From Luzula sylvatica (lineage: Eukaryota > Streptophyta > Magnoliopsida > Poales > Juncaceae), in NCBI GenBank assembly GCA_946800325.1, contig CAMPEJ010000011.1, forward strand, positions 310,001 through 374,000: a stretch of 64,000 nucleotides of DNA, read 5' to 3'. The notes under the pieces are model-generated. The model saw only the letters and a program-made list of their open reading frames with translations. It did no database searches and was not told where the DNA came from. Of the stretch, positions 14,601 to 27,123 are shown piece by piece; the stretch's first letter is position 1, and each line of letters opens with the position of its first letter. The translations under genes and the position numbers were made by a program.

Positions 14601-14730
14601 GTTTGTTTTTCGATTCAAAACAATCTGTTTATGCTTTGGGGAGTTCAAATAACGTATTTTGAGATCATTTGAATTGTATCTTTTACGACATAACATTTCA
14701 CCAAAATTTACAAACACTAAGAAAGTTTGT
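11646..14730. repeat. 26-mer HOR, copy 3: enlarged and truncated
   Basis: Follows the 26-mer order from 11646, then carries two extra local duplications. First, a pair of monomers (gtatatttttccat/agacag and ttggaattg/acgacat) occurs at about 12,892-13,139 and again at 13,264-13,511, adding 248 bp. Second, a five-monomer segment is tandemly doubled. The order returns to the parental one at about 14,580-14,730 (ttgaattg/acgacat). It then departs: the tactac and cgatcc-A-type monomers expected next are replaced. A private cgagtc occurs near 12136. Confidence 0.82.
13340..14575. repeat. Tandem duplication of a 5-monomer segment (2 x 618 bp)
   Basis: Copies at about 13,340-13,957 and 13,958-14,575 (offset 618 = 5 x 124 - 2; each contains two 123-bp monomers). 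Order in each: agacag; ttggaattg/acgacat; cgttc followed by tttttagatcattcg; A-type with accaatattt; tactac with caaattttaaac; gatcatgtg with cgtttc and tttttccat. A private caatttcttt near 14255 marks the second copy. Confidence 0.87.
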
Positions 14731-17130
14731 TTTTCGATTCAAAACAATCTGTTTATGCTTTGGGGAGTTCAAATAACGTATTTTGAGATCATTTGAATCG
14801 TATCTTTTACCACATAACATTTCACCAAAATTTACAAACACTAAGAAAGTTTGTTTTTCGATTCAAAACAATTTGTTTATGCTTTGGGGAGTTCAAATAA
14901 CATATTTTTAGATCATTCGAATCGTATCTTTTACCACATAACATTTCACCAAAATTTACAAACACTAAGAAAGTTTGTTTTTCGATTCAAAACAATGTGT
15001 TTATGCTTTGGGGAGTTCAAATAACGTATTTCGAGATCATTTGAATCGTATATTTTACTACATAACATTTCACCCAAATTTTAAACACTAAGATAGTTTG
15101 TTTTTCGATTCAAAACAATCTGTTTATGCTTTGGGGAGTTCAAATAACGTATTTTGAGATCATTTGAATCGTATCTTTTACCACATAACATTTCACCAAA
15201 ATTTACCAACACTAAGAAAGTTTGTTTTTCGATTCAAAACAATTTGTTTATGCTTTGGGTAGTTCAAATAACGTATTTTGAGATCATTTGAATCGTATCT
15301 TTTACCACATAACATTTTACCAAAATTTACAAACACTAAGAAAGTTTGTTTTTCGATTCAAAACAATTTGTTTATGCTTTGGGGAGTTCAAATAACGTAT
15401 TTTGAGATCATTTGAATCGTATCTTTTACCACATAACATTTCACCCAAATTTACAAACACTAAGAAAGTTTGTTTTTCGATTCAAAACAATCTGTTTATG
15501 CTTTGGGGAGTTCAAATAACGTATTTTGAGATCATTTGAATCGTATCTTTTACTACATAACATTTCACCAAAATTTACAAACACTAAGAAAGTTTGTTTT
15601 TCGATCCAAAACAATTTGTTTATGCTTTGGGGAGTTCAAATAACATATTTTTAGATCATTCGAATCGTATCTTTTACCACATAACATTTCACCAAAATTT
15701 ACAAACACTAAGAAAGTTTGTTTTTCGATTCAAAACAATCTGTTTATGCTTTGGTGAGTTCAAATAACGTATTTTGAGATCATTTGAATCGTATCTTTTA
15801 CCACATAACATTTTACCAAAATTTACAAACACTAAGAAAGTTTGTTTTTCGATTCAAAACAATTTGTTTATGCTTTGGGGATTTCAAATAACGTATTTTG
15901 AGATCATTGGAATCGTATCTTTTACTACATAACATTTCACCAAAATTTACAAACACTACGAAAGTTTGTTTTTCGATTCAAAACAATTTATTTATGCTTT
16001 GGGGAGTTCAAATAACCTATTTTTAGATCATTCGAATCGTATCTTTTACCACATAACATTTCACCAAAATTTACAAACACTAAGAAAGTTTGTTTTTCGA
16101 TTCAAAACAATTTGTTTATGCTTTGGGGAGTTCAAATAACGTATTTTGAGATCATTTGAATCGTATCTTTTTCCATATAACATTTCACCAAAATTTACAA
16201 ACACTAAGACAGTTTGTTTTTCGATTCAAAACAATCTGTTTATGCTTTGGGGAGTTCAAATAACGTATTTTGAGATCATTTGAATCGTATCTTTTACCAC
16301 ATAACATTTTACCCAAATTTACAAACACTAAGAAAGTTTGTTTTTCGATTCAAAACAATTTGATTATGCTTTGGGGAGTTCAAATAACGTATTTTGAGAT
16401 CATTTGAATCGTATATTTTTCCATATAACATTTCACCAAAATTTACAAACACTAAGACAGTTTGTTTTTCGATTCAAAACAATCTGTTTATGCTTTGGGG
16501 AGTTCAAATAACGTATTTTGAGATCATTTGAATTGTATCTTTTACGACATAACATTTCACCAAAATTTACAAACACTAAGAAAGTTTGTTTTTCGTTCAA
16601 AACAATCTGTTTATGCTTTGGGGAGTTCAAATAACGTATTTTGAGATCATTTGAATCGTATCTTTTACCACATAACATTTCACCAAAATTTACAAACACT
16701 AAGAAAGTTTGTTTTTCGATTCAAAACAATCTGTTTATGCTTTGGGGAGTTCAAATAACGTATTTTGAGATCATTTGAATCGTATCTTTTACTACATAAC
16801 ATTTCACCCAAATTTTAAACACTAAGATAGTTTGTTTTTCGATTCAAAACAATCTGTTTATGCTTTGGGGAGTTCAAATAACGTATTTTGAGATCATTGG
16901 AATCGTATCTTTTACTACAAAACATTTCACCAAAATTTACAAACACTACGAAAGTTTGTTTTTCGATTCAAAACAATTTGTTTATGCTTTGGGGAGTTCA
17001 AATAACATATTTTTAGATCATTCGAATCGTATATTTTACCACATAACATTTCACCAAAATTTACAAACACTAAGAAAGTTTGTTTTTCGATTCAAAACAA
17101 TCTGTTTATGCTTTGGGGAGTTCAAATAAC
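14731..17130. repeat. Satellite stretch of mixed monomers at the end of region I
   Basis: About 19 monomers with no clean HOR. Part of the order (attttaaac, taccaacac near 15206, gggtag/ttttacc, cacccaaat, tactac, cgatcc-A-type) repeats that of about 1,580-2,200, pointing to a shared source. A C-type monomer (acctattttt) first appears near 16,014, after a ggggattt W-type. A copy of the agacag/acgacat/cgttc trio lies at 16,433-16,600. A W-type with tactacaaaac followed by a gtatat A-type (16,855-17,100) repeats the 4-mer of 614-1603. Confidence 0.7.
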
Positions 17131-20100
17131 GTATTTTGAGATCATTTGAATCGTATCTTTTACCCCATAACATTTAACCAAAATTTACAAACACTAAGAA
17201 AGTTTGTTTTTCTATTCAAAACAATCTGTTTATGCTTTGGGGAGTTCAAATAACGTATTTTGAGATCATTTGAATCGTATCTTTTACCACATAACATTTC
17301 ACCAAAATTTACAAACACTAAGAGAGTTTGTTTTTCGATTCAAAACAATTTGTTTATGCTTTGGGGAGTTCAAATAACGTATTTTGAGATTATTTGAATC
17401 GTATCTTTTACCACATAACATTTCACCAAAATTTACAAACACTAAGAGAGTTTGTTTTTCGATTCAAAACAATTTGTTTATGCTTTGGGGAGTTCAAATA
17501 ACATATTTTTAGATCATTCGAATCGTATATTTTACCACATAACATTTCACCAAAATTTACAAACACTAAGAAAGTTTGTTTTTCGATACAAAACAATCTG
17601 TTTATGCTTTGGGGAGTTCAAATAACGTATTTTGAGATCATTTGAATCGTATCTTTTACCACATAACATTTCACCAAAATTTACAAACACTAAGAAAGTT
17701 TGTTTTTCTATTCAAAACAATCTGTTTATGCTTTGGGGAGTTCAAATAACGTATTTTGAGATCATTTGAATCGTATCTTTTACCACATAACATTTCACCA
17801 AAATTTACAAACACTAAGAAAGTTTGTTTTTCGATTCAAAACAATTTGTTTATGCTTTGGGGAGTTCAAATAACGTATTTTGAGATCATTGGAATCGTAT
17901 CTTTTACTACATAACATTTCACCAAAATTTACAAACACTACGAAAGTTTGTTTTTCGATTCAAAACAATTTGTTTATGCTTTGGGGAGTTCAAATAACCT
18001 ATTTTTAGATCATTCGAATCGTATCTTTTACCACATAACATTTCACCAAAATTTACAAACACTAAGAAAGTTTGTTTTTCGATTCAAAACAATCTGTTTA
18101 TGCTTTGGGGAGTTCAAATAACGTATTTTGAGATCATTTGAATCGTATCTTTTACCACATAACATTTTACCAAAATTTACAAACACTAAGAAAGTTTGTT
18201 TTTCGATTCAAAACAATCTGTTTATGCTTTGGGGAGTTCAAATAACGTATTTTGAGATCATTTGAATCGTATCTTTTACCACATAACATTTTACCAAAAT
18301 TTACAAACACTAAGAAAGTTTGTTTTTCGATTCAAAACAATCTGTTTATGCTTTGGGGAGTTCAAATAACATATTTTTAGATCATTCGAATCGTATCTTT
18401 TACCACATAACATTTCACCAAAATTTACAAACACTAAGAAAGTTTGTTTTTCGATTCAAAACAATCTGTTTATGCTTTGGGGAGTTCAAATAACGTATTT
18501 TGAGATCATTTGAATCGTATCTTTTACCACATAACATTTTACCAAAATTTACAAACACTAAGAAAGTTTGTTTTTCGATTCAAAACAATTTGTTTATGCT
18601 TTGGGGAGTTCAAATAACGTATTTTGAGATCATTGGAATCGTATCTTTTACTACATAACATTTCACCAAAATTTACAAACACTACGAAAGTTTGGTTTTC
18701 GATTCAAAACAATTTGTTTATGCTTTGGGGAGTTCAAATAACCTATTTTTAGATCATTCGAATCGTATCTTTTACCACATAACATTTCACCAAAATTTAC
18801 AAACACTAAGAAAATTTGTTTTTCGATTTAAAACAATCTGTTTATGCTTTCGGGAGTTCAAATAACGTATTTTGAGATCATTTGAATCGTATCTTTTACC
18901 ACATAATATTTCACCAAAATTTACAAACACTAAGAAAGTTTGTTTTTCGATTCAAAACAATCTGTTTATGCTTTGGGGAGTTCAAATAACGTATTTTGAG
19001 ATCATTTGAATCGTATATTTTACCACATAACATTTCACCAAAATTTACAAACACTAAGAAAGTTTGTTTTTCGATTCAAAACAATTTGTTTATGCTTTGG
19101 GGAGTTCAAATAACGTATTTTGAGATCATTTGAATCGTATCTTTTACCACATTACATTTCACCAAAATTTACAAACACTAAGAAAGTTTGTTTTTCGATT
19201 CAAAACAATCTGTTTATGCTTTGGGGAGTTCAAATAACGTATTTTGAGATCATTTGAATCGTATCTTTTACCACATAACATTTCACCAAAATTTACAAAC
19301 ACTAAGAAAGTTTGTTTTTCGATTCAAAACAATCTGTTTATGCTTTGGGGAGTTCAAATAACGTATTTTGAGATCATTTGAATCGTATCTTTTACCACAT
19401 AACATTTCACCAAAATTTACAAACACTAAGAAAGTTTGTTTTTCGATTCAAAACAATTTGTTTATGCTTTGGGGAGTTCAAATAACGTATTTTTAGATCA
19501 TTGGAATCGTATCTTTTACCACATAACATTTCACCCAAATTTACAAACACTAAGAAAGTTTGTTTTTCGATTCAAAACAATCTGTTTATGCTTTGGGGAG
19601 TTCAAATAACATATTTTTAGATCATTCGAATCGTATCTTTTACCACATAACATTTCACTAAAATTTACAAACACTAAGAAAGTTTGTTTTTCGATTCAAA
19701 ACAATCTGTTTATGCTTTGGGGAGTTCAAATAACGTATTTTGAGATCATTTGAATCGTATCTTTTACTACATAACATTTCACCAAAATTTACAAACACTA
19801 CGAAAGTTTGGTTTTCGATTCAAAACAATTTGTTTATGCTTTGGGGAGTTCAAATAACCTATTTTTAGATCATTCGAATCGTATCTTTTACCACATAACA
19901 TTTCACCAAAATTTACAAACACTAAGAAAGTTTGTTTTTCGATTCAAAACAATTTGTTTATGCTTTGGGGAGTTCAAATAACGTATTTTGAGATCATTTG
20001 AATCGTATCTTTTTCCAGATAACATTTCACCAAAATTTACAAACACTAAGACAGTTTGTTTTTCGATTCAAAACAATCTGTTTATGCTTTCGGGAGTTCA

Positions 20101-20299
20101 AATAACGTATTTTGAGATCATTCGAATCGTATCTTTTACTACATAACATTTCACCAAAATTTACAAACACTAAGAAAGTTTGTTTTTCGATTTAAAACAA
20201 TCTGTTTATGCTTTCGGGAGTTCAAATAACGTATTTTGAGATCATTTGAATCGTATCTTTTACCACATAACATTTCACCAAAATTTACAAACAATAAGA
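17131..20299. repeat. Satellite stretch, first appearance of region II variants
   Basis: About 26 monomers without a tandem HOR. Variants not seen upstream start here: ctattc (near 17211), gatacaaaac (near 17586), gagagtttg (17333, 17457), tacgaaagtttgg (near 18690), tttaaaac and ctttcggg (near 18830-18850). Private changes include taccccat with tttaacc (near 17165-17178) and cactaaaat (near 19659). A tttttccagat monomer with agacag near 20,013-20,050 has its only other counterpart at 49.5 kb. Confidence 0.7.
18334..19077. repeat. Six-monomer cassette, copy a
   Basis: Order: A-type; ttttacc; W-type ending tacgaaagtttgg; C-type; tttaaaac with ctttcggg and ataatattt; gtatat monomer. The same order recurs at 27,260, 34,328, 41,772, 53,680 and 63,104. 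Private in this copy: gaaaatttg near 18813. Confidence 0.8.
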
Positions 20300-21787
20300 A
20301 AGTTTGTTTTTCGATTCAAAACAATCTGTTTATGCTTTGGGGAGTTCAAATAACGTATTTTGAGATCATTTGAATCGTATATTTTACCACATAACATTTT
20401 ACCAAAATTTACAAACACTAAGAAAGTTTGTTTTTCGATTCAAAACAATTTGTTTATGCTTTGGGGAGTTCAAATAACGTATTTTGAGATCATTTGAATC
20501 GTATCTTTTACCACATAACATTTCACCAAAATTTACAAACACTAAGAAAGTTTGTTTTTCGATACAAAACAATCTGTTTATGCTTTGGGAAGTTCAAATA
20601 ACGTATTTTGAGATCATTTGAATCGTATCTTTTACCACATAACATTTCACCAAAATTTACAAACACTAAGAAAGTTTGTTTTTCTATTCAAAACAATCTG
20701 TTTATGCTTTGGGGAGTTCAAATAACGTATTTTGAGATCATTTGAATCGTATCTTTTACCACATAACATTTCACCAAAATTTACAAACACTAAGAAAGTT
20801 TGTTTTTCGATTCAAAACAATTTGTTTATGCTTTGGGGAGTTCAAATAACGTATTTTGAGATCATTTGAATCGTATCTTTTACCACATAATATTTCACCA
20901 AAATTTACAAACACTAAGAAAGTTTGTTTTTCGATTCAAAACAATTTGTTTATGCTTTGCGGAGTTCAAATAACGTATTTTGAGATCATTTGAATCGTAT
21001 CTTTTACCACATAACATTTCACCAAAATTTACGAACACTGAGAAAGTTTGTTTTTCGATTCAAAACAATTTGTTTATGCTTTGGGGAGCTCAAATAACGT
21101 ATTTTGAGATCATTGGAATCGTATCTTTTACTACATAACATTTCACCAAAATTTACAAACACTAAGAAAGTTTGTTTTTCGATTTAAAACAATCTGTTTA
21201 TGCTTTGGGGAGTTCAAATAACGTATTTTGAGATCATTTGAATCGTATCTTTTACCACATAACATTTCACCAAAATTTACAAACACTAAGAAAGTTTGTT
21301 TTTCGATTCAAAACAATCTGTTTATGCTTTGGGGAGTTCAAATAACGTATTTTGAGATCATTTGAATCGTATATTTTACCACATAACATTTTACCAAAAT
21401 TTACAAACACTAAGAAAGTTTGTTTTTCGATTCAAAACAATTTGTTTATGCTTTGGGGAGTTCAAATAACGTATTTTGAGATCATTTGAATCGTATCTTT
21501 TACCACATAACATTTCACCCAAATTTACAAACACTAAGAAAGTTTGTTTTTCGATTCAAAACAATCTGTTTATGCTTTGGGGAGTTCAAATAACATATTT
21601 TTAGATCATTCGAATCGTATCTTTTACCACATAACATTTCACCAAAATTTACAAACACTAAGAAAGTTTGTTTTTCGATTCAAAACAATCTGTTTATGCT
21701 TTGGGGAGTTCAAATAACGTATTTTGAGATCATTTGAATCGTATATTTTACCACATAACATTTTACCAAAATTTACAAACACTAAGA
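20300..21787. repeat. 12-monomer HOR of region II, copy 1 (1,488 bp)
   Basis: Order: gtatat/ttttacc; standard; gatac with gggaag; ctattc; ataatattt; gcggag with acgaacactgag (21031); W-type with gagctc; tttaaaac; gtatat/ttttacc; cacccaaat; A-type; gtatat/ttttacc. The next copy lies exactly 12 x 124 bases further on. This 12-mer shares its length, but not its monomer order, with the 1,487-bp unit at 2.2-5.2 kb. Confidence 0.85.
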
Positions 21788-23215
21788 AAGTTTGTTTTTC
21801 GATTCAAAACAATCTGTTTATGCTTTGGGGAGTTCAAATAACGTATTTTGAGATCATTTGAATCGTATATTTTACCACATAACATTTTACCAAAATTTAC
21901 AAACACTAAGAAAGTTTGTTTTTCGATTCAAAACAATTTGTTTATGCTTTGGGGAGTTCAAATAACGTATTTTGAGATCATTTGAATGGTATCTTTTACC
22001 ACATAACATTTCACCAAAATTTACAAACACTAAGAAAGTTTGTTTTTCGATACAAAACAATCTGTTTATGCTTTGGGAAGTTCAAATAACGTATTTTGAG
22101 ATCATTTGAATCGTATCTTTTACCACATAACATTTCACCAAAATTTACAAACACTAAGAAAGTTTGTTTTTCTATTCAAAACAATCTGTTTATGCTTTGG
22201 GGAGTTCAAATAACGTATTTTGAGATCATTTGAATCGTATCTTTTACCACATAACATTTCACCAAAATTTACAAACACTAAGAAAGTTTGTTTTTCGATT
22301 CAAAACAATTTGTTTATGCTTTGGGGAGTTCAAATAACGTATTTTGAGATCATTTGAATAGTATCTTTTACCACATAATATTTCACCAAAATTTACAAAC
22401 ACTAAGAAAGTTTGTTTTTCGATTCAAAACAATTTGTTTATGCTTTGCGGAGTTCAAATAACGTATTTTGAGATCATTTGAATCGTATCTTTTACCACAT
22501 AACATTTCACCAAAATTTACGAACACTGAGAAAGTTTGTTTTTCGATTCAAAACAATTTGTTTATGCTTTGGGGAGCTCAAATAACGTATTTTGAGATCA
22601 TTGGAATCGTATCTTTTACTACATAACATTTCACCAAAATTTACAAACACTAAGAAAGTTTGTTTTTCGATTTAAAACAATCTGTTTATGCTTTGGGGAG
22701 TTCAAATAACGTATTTTGAGATCATTTGAATCGTATCTTTTACCACATAACATTTCACCAAAATTTACAAACACTAAGAAAGTTTGTTTTTCGATTCAAA
22801 ACAATCTGTTTATGCTTTGGGGAGTTCAAATAACGTATTTTGAGATCATTTGAATCGTATATTTTACCACATAACATTTTACCAAAATTTACAAACACTA
22901 AGAAAGTTTGTTTTTCGATTCAAAACAATTTGTTTATGCTTTGGGGAGTTCAAATAACGTATTTTGAGATCATTTGAATCGTATCTTTTACCACATAACA
23001 TTTCACCCAAATTTACAAACACTAAGAAAGTTTGTTTTTCGATTCAAAACAATCTGTTTATGCTTTGGGGAGTTCAAATAACATATTTTTAGATCATTCG
23101 AATCGTATCTTTTACCACATAACATTTCACCAAAATTTACAAACACTAAGAAAGTTTGTTTTTCGATTCAAAACAATCTGTTTATGCTTTGGGGAGTTCA
23201 AATAACGTATTTTGA
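21788..23215. repeat. 12-monomer HOR of region II, copy 2
   Basis: Repeats 20300-21787 at +1,488 (acgaacactgag at 22519). Two CpG-site changes separate the copies: gaatggtat near 21986 and gaatagtat near 22367, both gaatcgtat in copy 1. The match ends near 23,215, where copy 2 has gaattttat instead of gaatcgtatat. Confidence 0.85.
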
Positions 23216-23396
23216 GATCATTTGAATTTTATCTTTTACCACATAACATTTTACCAAAATTTACAAACACTAAGAAAGTTTGTTTTTCGATTCAAAACAA
23301 TTTGTTTATGCTTTGGGGAGTTCAAATAACGTATTTTGAGATCATTGGAATCGTATCTTTTACTACATAACATTTCACCAAAATTTACAAACACTA
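23216..23396. repeat. ttttacc and W-type monomers left of the region-I island
   Basis: A gaattttat/ttttacc monomer (near 23225) is followed by a W-type monomer ending in tacgaaag. The gaattttat allele occurs only here and near 27,439, where the same W-type monomer is followed by the expected C-type. This marks 27.1-27.7 kb as the uninterrupted version of the junction at 23.4 kb. Confidence 0.8.
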
Positions 23397-24510
23397 CGAA
23401 AGTTTGGTTTTCGATTCAAAACAATTTGTTTATGCTTTGGGGAGTTCAAATAACGTATTTTGAGATCATTTGAATCGTATATTTTTCCATATAACATTTC
23501 ACCAAAATTTACAAACACTAAGACAGTTTGTTTTTCGATTCAAAACAATCTGTTTATGCTTTGGGGAGTTCAAATAACGTATTTTGAGATCATTTGAATT
23601 GTATCTTTTACGACATAACATTTCACCAAAATTTACAAACACTAAGAAAGTTTGTTTTTCGTTCAAAACAATCTGTTTATGCTTTGGGGAGTTCAAATAA
23701 CGTATTTTGAGATCATTTGAATCGTATCTTTTACCACATAACATTTCACCAAAATTTACAAACACTAAGAAAGTTTGTTTTTCGATTCAAAACAATTTGT
23801 TTATGCTTTGGGGAGTTCAAAAAACATATTTTTAGATCATTCGAATCGTATCTTTTACCACATAACATTTCACCAAAATTTACAAACACTAAGAAAGTTT
23901 GTTTTTCGATTCAAAACAATCTGTTTATGCTTTGGGGAGTTCAAATAACGTATTTTGAGATCATTTGAATCGTATCTTTTACTACATAACATTTCACCCA
24001 AATTTTAAACACTAAGATAGTTTGTTTTTCGATTCAAAACAATCTGTTTATGCTTTGGGGAGTTCAAATAACATATTTTGAGATCATTTGAATCGTATCT
24101 TTTACCACATAACATTTCACCAAAATTTACCAACACTAAGAAAGTTTGTTTTTCGATTCAAAACAATCTGTTTATGCTTTGGGTAGTTCAAATAACGTAT
24201 TTTGAGATCATTTGAATCGTATCTTTTACCACATAACATTTTACCAAAATTTACAAACACTAAGAAAGTTTGTTTTTCGATTCAAAACAATTTGTTTATG
24301 CTTTGGGGAGGTCAAATAACGTATTTTGAGATCATTGGAATCGTATCTTTTACTACAAAACATTTCACCAAAATTTACAAACACTACGAAAGTTTGTTTT
24401 TCGATTCAAAACAATTTGTTTATGCTTTGGGGAGTTCAAATAACATATTTTTAGATCATTCGAATCGTATATTTTACCACATAACATTTCACCAAAATTT
24501 ACAAACACTA
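23397..24510. repeat. Island of region-I monomers inside region II (9 monomers, 1,114 bp)
   Basis: Contains gtatatttttccat/agacag, ttgaattg/acgacat, cgttc (23660), attttaaac (24003), taccaacac (near 24128), gggtag and tactacaaaac, all markers of 1-17.1 kb and otherwise absent after it. It holds the last two 123-bp monomers of the window. The same rare string, cgaaagtttggttttcg, stands at both edges (23397 and 24511), 1,114 bases apart. At the left edge it is joined to a standard tail instead of the C-type tail it usually precedes, so the joint lies inside a monomer. Confidence 0.8.
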
Positions 24511-25139
24511 CGAAAGTTTGGTTTTCGATTCAAAACAATTTGTTTATGCATTGGGGAGTTCAAATAACGTATTTTGAGATCATTTGAATCGTATCTTTTA
24601 CCACATAACATTTAACCAAAATTTACAAACACTAAGAAAGTTTGTTTTTCGATTCAAAACAATTTGTTTATGCTTTGGGGAGTTCAAATAACGTATTTTG
24701 AGATCATTTGAATCGTATCTTTTACCACATAACATTTCACCAAAATTTACAAACACTAAGAAAGTTTGTTTTTCGATTCAAAACAATTTGTTTATGCTTT
24801 GGGGAGTTCAAATAACGTATTTTGAGATCATTCGAATCGTATCTTTTACCACATAACATTTCACCAAAATTTACAAACACTAAGAAAGTTTGTTTTTCGA
24901 TACAAAACAATCTGTTTATGCTTTGGGGAGTTCAAATAACGTATTTTGAGATCATTTGAATCGTATCTTTTACCACATAACATTTCACCAAAATTTACAA
25001 ACACTAAGAAAGTTTGTTTTTCTATTCAAAACAATCTGTTTATGCTTTGGGGAGTTCAAATAACGTATTTTGAGATCATTTGAATCGTATCTTTTACCAC
25101 ATAACATTTCACCAAAATTTACAAACACTAAGAAAGTTT
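24511..25139. repeat. Satellite stretch between island and 8-mer pair
   Basis: Five monomers in order: gcattgggg with tttaacc, standard, one with a lone attcgaat, gatac, ctattc. Apart from the first, these are ordinary region II variants. No tandem duplication is visible. Confidence 0.7.
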
Positions 25140-26131
25140 GTTTTTCGATTCAAAACAATTTGTTTATGCTTTGGGGAGTTCAAATAACGTATTTTGAGAT
25201 CATTTGAATCGTATCTTTTACCACATAATATTTCACCAAAATTTACAAACCCTAAGAAAGTTTGTTTTTCGATTCAAAACAATTTGTTTATGCTTTGCGG
25301 AGTTCAAATAACGTATTTTGAGATCATTTGAATCGTATCTTTTACCACATAACATTTCACCAAAATTTACAAACACTAAGAAAGTTTGTTTTTCGATTCA
25401 AAACAATTTGTTTATGCTTTGGGGAGTTCAAATAACGTATTTTGAGATCATTGGAATCGTATCTTTTACTACATAACATTTCACCAAAATTTACAAACAC
25501 TAAGAAAGTTTGTTTTTCGATTTAAAACAATTTGTTTATGCTTTGGGGAGTTCAAATAACGTATTTTGAGATCATTTGAATCGTATCTTTTACCACATAA
25601 CATTTCACCAAAATTTACAAACACTAAGAAAGTTTGTTTTTCGATTCAAAACAATCTGTTTATGCTTTGGGGAGTTCAAATAACGTATTTTGAGATCATT
25701 TGAATCGTATATTTTACCACATAACATTTTACCAAAATTTACAATCACTAAGAAAGTTTGTTTTTCGATTCAAAACAATTTGTTTATGCTTTGGGGAGTT
25801 CAAATAACGTATTTTGAGATCATTTGAATCGTATCTTTTACCACATAACATTTCACCCAAATTTACAAACACTAAGAAAGTTTGTTTTTCGATTCAAAAC
25901 AATCTGTTTATGCTTTGGGGAGTTCAAATAACATATTTTTAGATCATTCGAATCGTATCTTTTACCACATAACATTTCACCAAAATTTACAAACACTAAG
26001 AAAGTTTGTTTTTCGATTCAAAACAATCTGTTTATGCTTTGGGGAGTTCAAATAACGTATTTTGAGATCATTTGAATCGTATCTTTTACCACATAACATT
26101 TTACCAAAATTTACAAACACTAAGAAAGTTT
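25140..26131. repeat. 8-monomer HOR unit, copy 1 (992 bp)
   Basis: Order: ataatattt (private aaaccctaag near 25248); gcggag; W-type; tttaaaac; gtatat/ttttacc with acaatcac (25741); cacccaaat; A-type; ttttacc. This is the second half of the 12-mer of 20.3-23.2 kb with the gatac and ctattc monomers missing. The 8-mer therefore looks like a shortened form of that HOR. Confidence 0.86.
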
Positions 26132-27123
26132 GTTTTTCGATTCAAAACAATTTGTTTATGCTTTGGGGAGTTCAAATAACGTATTTTGAGATCATTTGAA
26201 TCGTATCTTTTACCACATAATATTTCACCAAAATTTACAAACACTAAGAAAGTTTGTTTTTCGATTCAAAACAATTTGTTTATGCTTTGCGGAGTTCAAA
26301 TAACGTATTTTGAGATCATTTGAATCGTATCTTTTACCACATAACATTTCACCAAAATTTACAAACACTAAGAAAGTTTGTTTTTCGATTCAAAACAATT
26401 TGTTTATGCTTTGGGGAGTTCAAATAACGTATTTTGAGATCATTGGAATCGTATCTTTTACTACATAACATTTCACCAAAATTTACAAACACTAAGAAAG
26501 TTTGTTTTTCGATTTAAAACAATTTGTTTATGCTTTGGGGAGTTCAAATAACGTATTTTGAGATCATTTGAATCGTATCTTTTACCACATAACATTTCAC
26601 CAAAATTTACAAACACTAAGAAAGTTTGTTTTTCGATTCAAAACAATCTGTTTATGCTTTGGGGAGTTCAAATAACGTATTTTGAGATCATTTGAATCGT
26701 ATATTTTACCACATAACATTTTACCAAAATTTACAATCACTAAGAAAGTTTGTTTTTCGATTCAAAACAATTTGTTTATGCTTTGGGGAGTTCAAATAAC
26801 GTATTTTGAGATCATTTGAATCGTATCTTTTACCACATAACATTTCACCCAAATTTACAAACACTAAGAAAGTTTGTTTTTCGATTCAAAACAATCTGTT
26901 TATGCTTTGGGGAGTTCAAATAACATATTTTTAGATCATTCGAATCGTATCTTTTACCACATAACATTTCACCAAAATTTACAAACACTAAGAAAGTTTG
27001 TTTTTCGATTCAAAACAATCTGTTTATGCTTTGGGGAGTTCAAATAACGTATTTTGAGATCATTTGAATCGTATCTTTTACCACATAACATTTTACCAAA
27101 ATTTACAAACACTAAGAAAGTTT
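26132..27123. repeat. 8-monomer HOR unit, copy 2 (992 bp)
   Basis: Repeats the preceding unit at exactly +992 (acaatcac at 26733), lacking the private aaaccctaag allele. No other difference was noticed, so the duplication is recent. Confidence 0.86.

Larger units (their letters stand above)
91..24012. repeat. Zone containing all 123-bp monomers (single-base deletions)
   Basis: Two deletion alleles occur, both only in this zone. Allele one shortens aatttacaaac to attttaaac or attttcaac (monomer about 92-96). It is seen near 91, 1081, 1577, 2320, 3807, 5294, 7152, 8515, 10373, 11736, 13842, 14460, 15079, 16813 and 24003. Allele two drops the A of cgattc, giving cgttc, at 6809, 10030, 13499, 14117, 16594 and 23660. 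Allele two is always preceded by an 'agacag' monomer and then an 'acgacat' monomer, so it marks copies of a single ancestral segment. No one-base deletion was found after 24.1 kb. Confidence 0.9.

Noticed and set aside
6648..23765. Minus-strand open frames of 88 codons at 6648, 9869, 13338, 13956, 16433 and 23499
   Set aside because: All are the same satellite segment with the cgttc deletion. Identity between copies reflects block duplication, not selection on a protein. The same holds for the frames at 949, 1444, 3025, 6924, 16860, 23717, 24202, 27808 and 52385.
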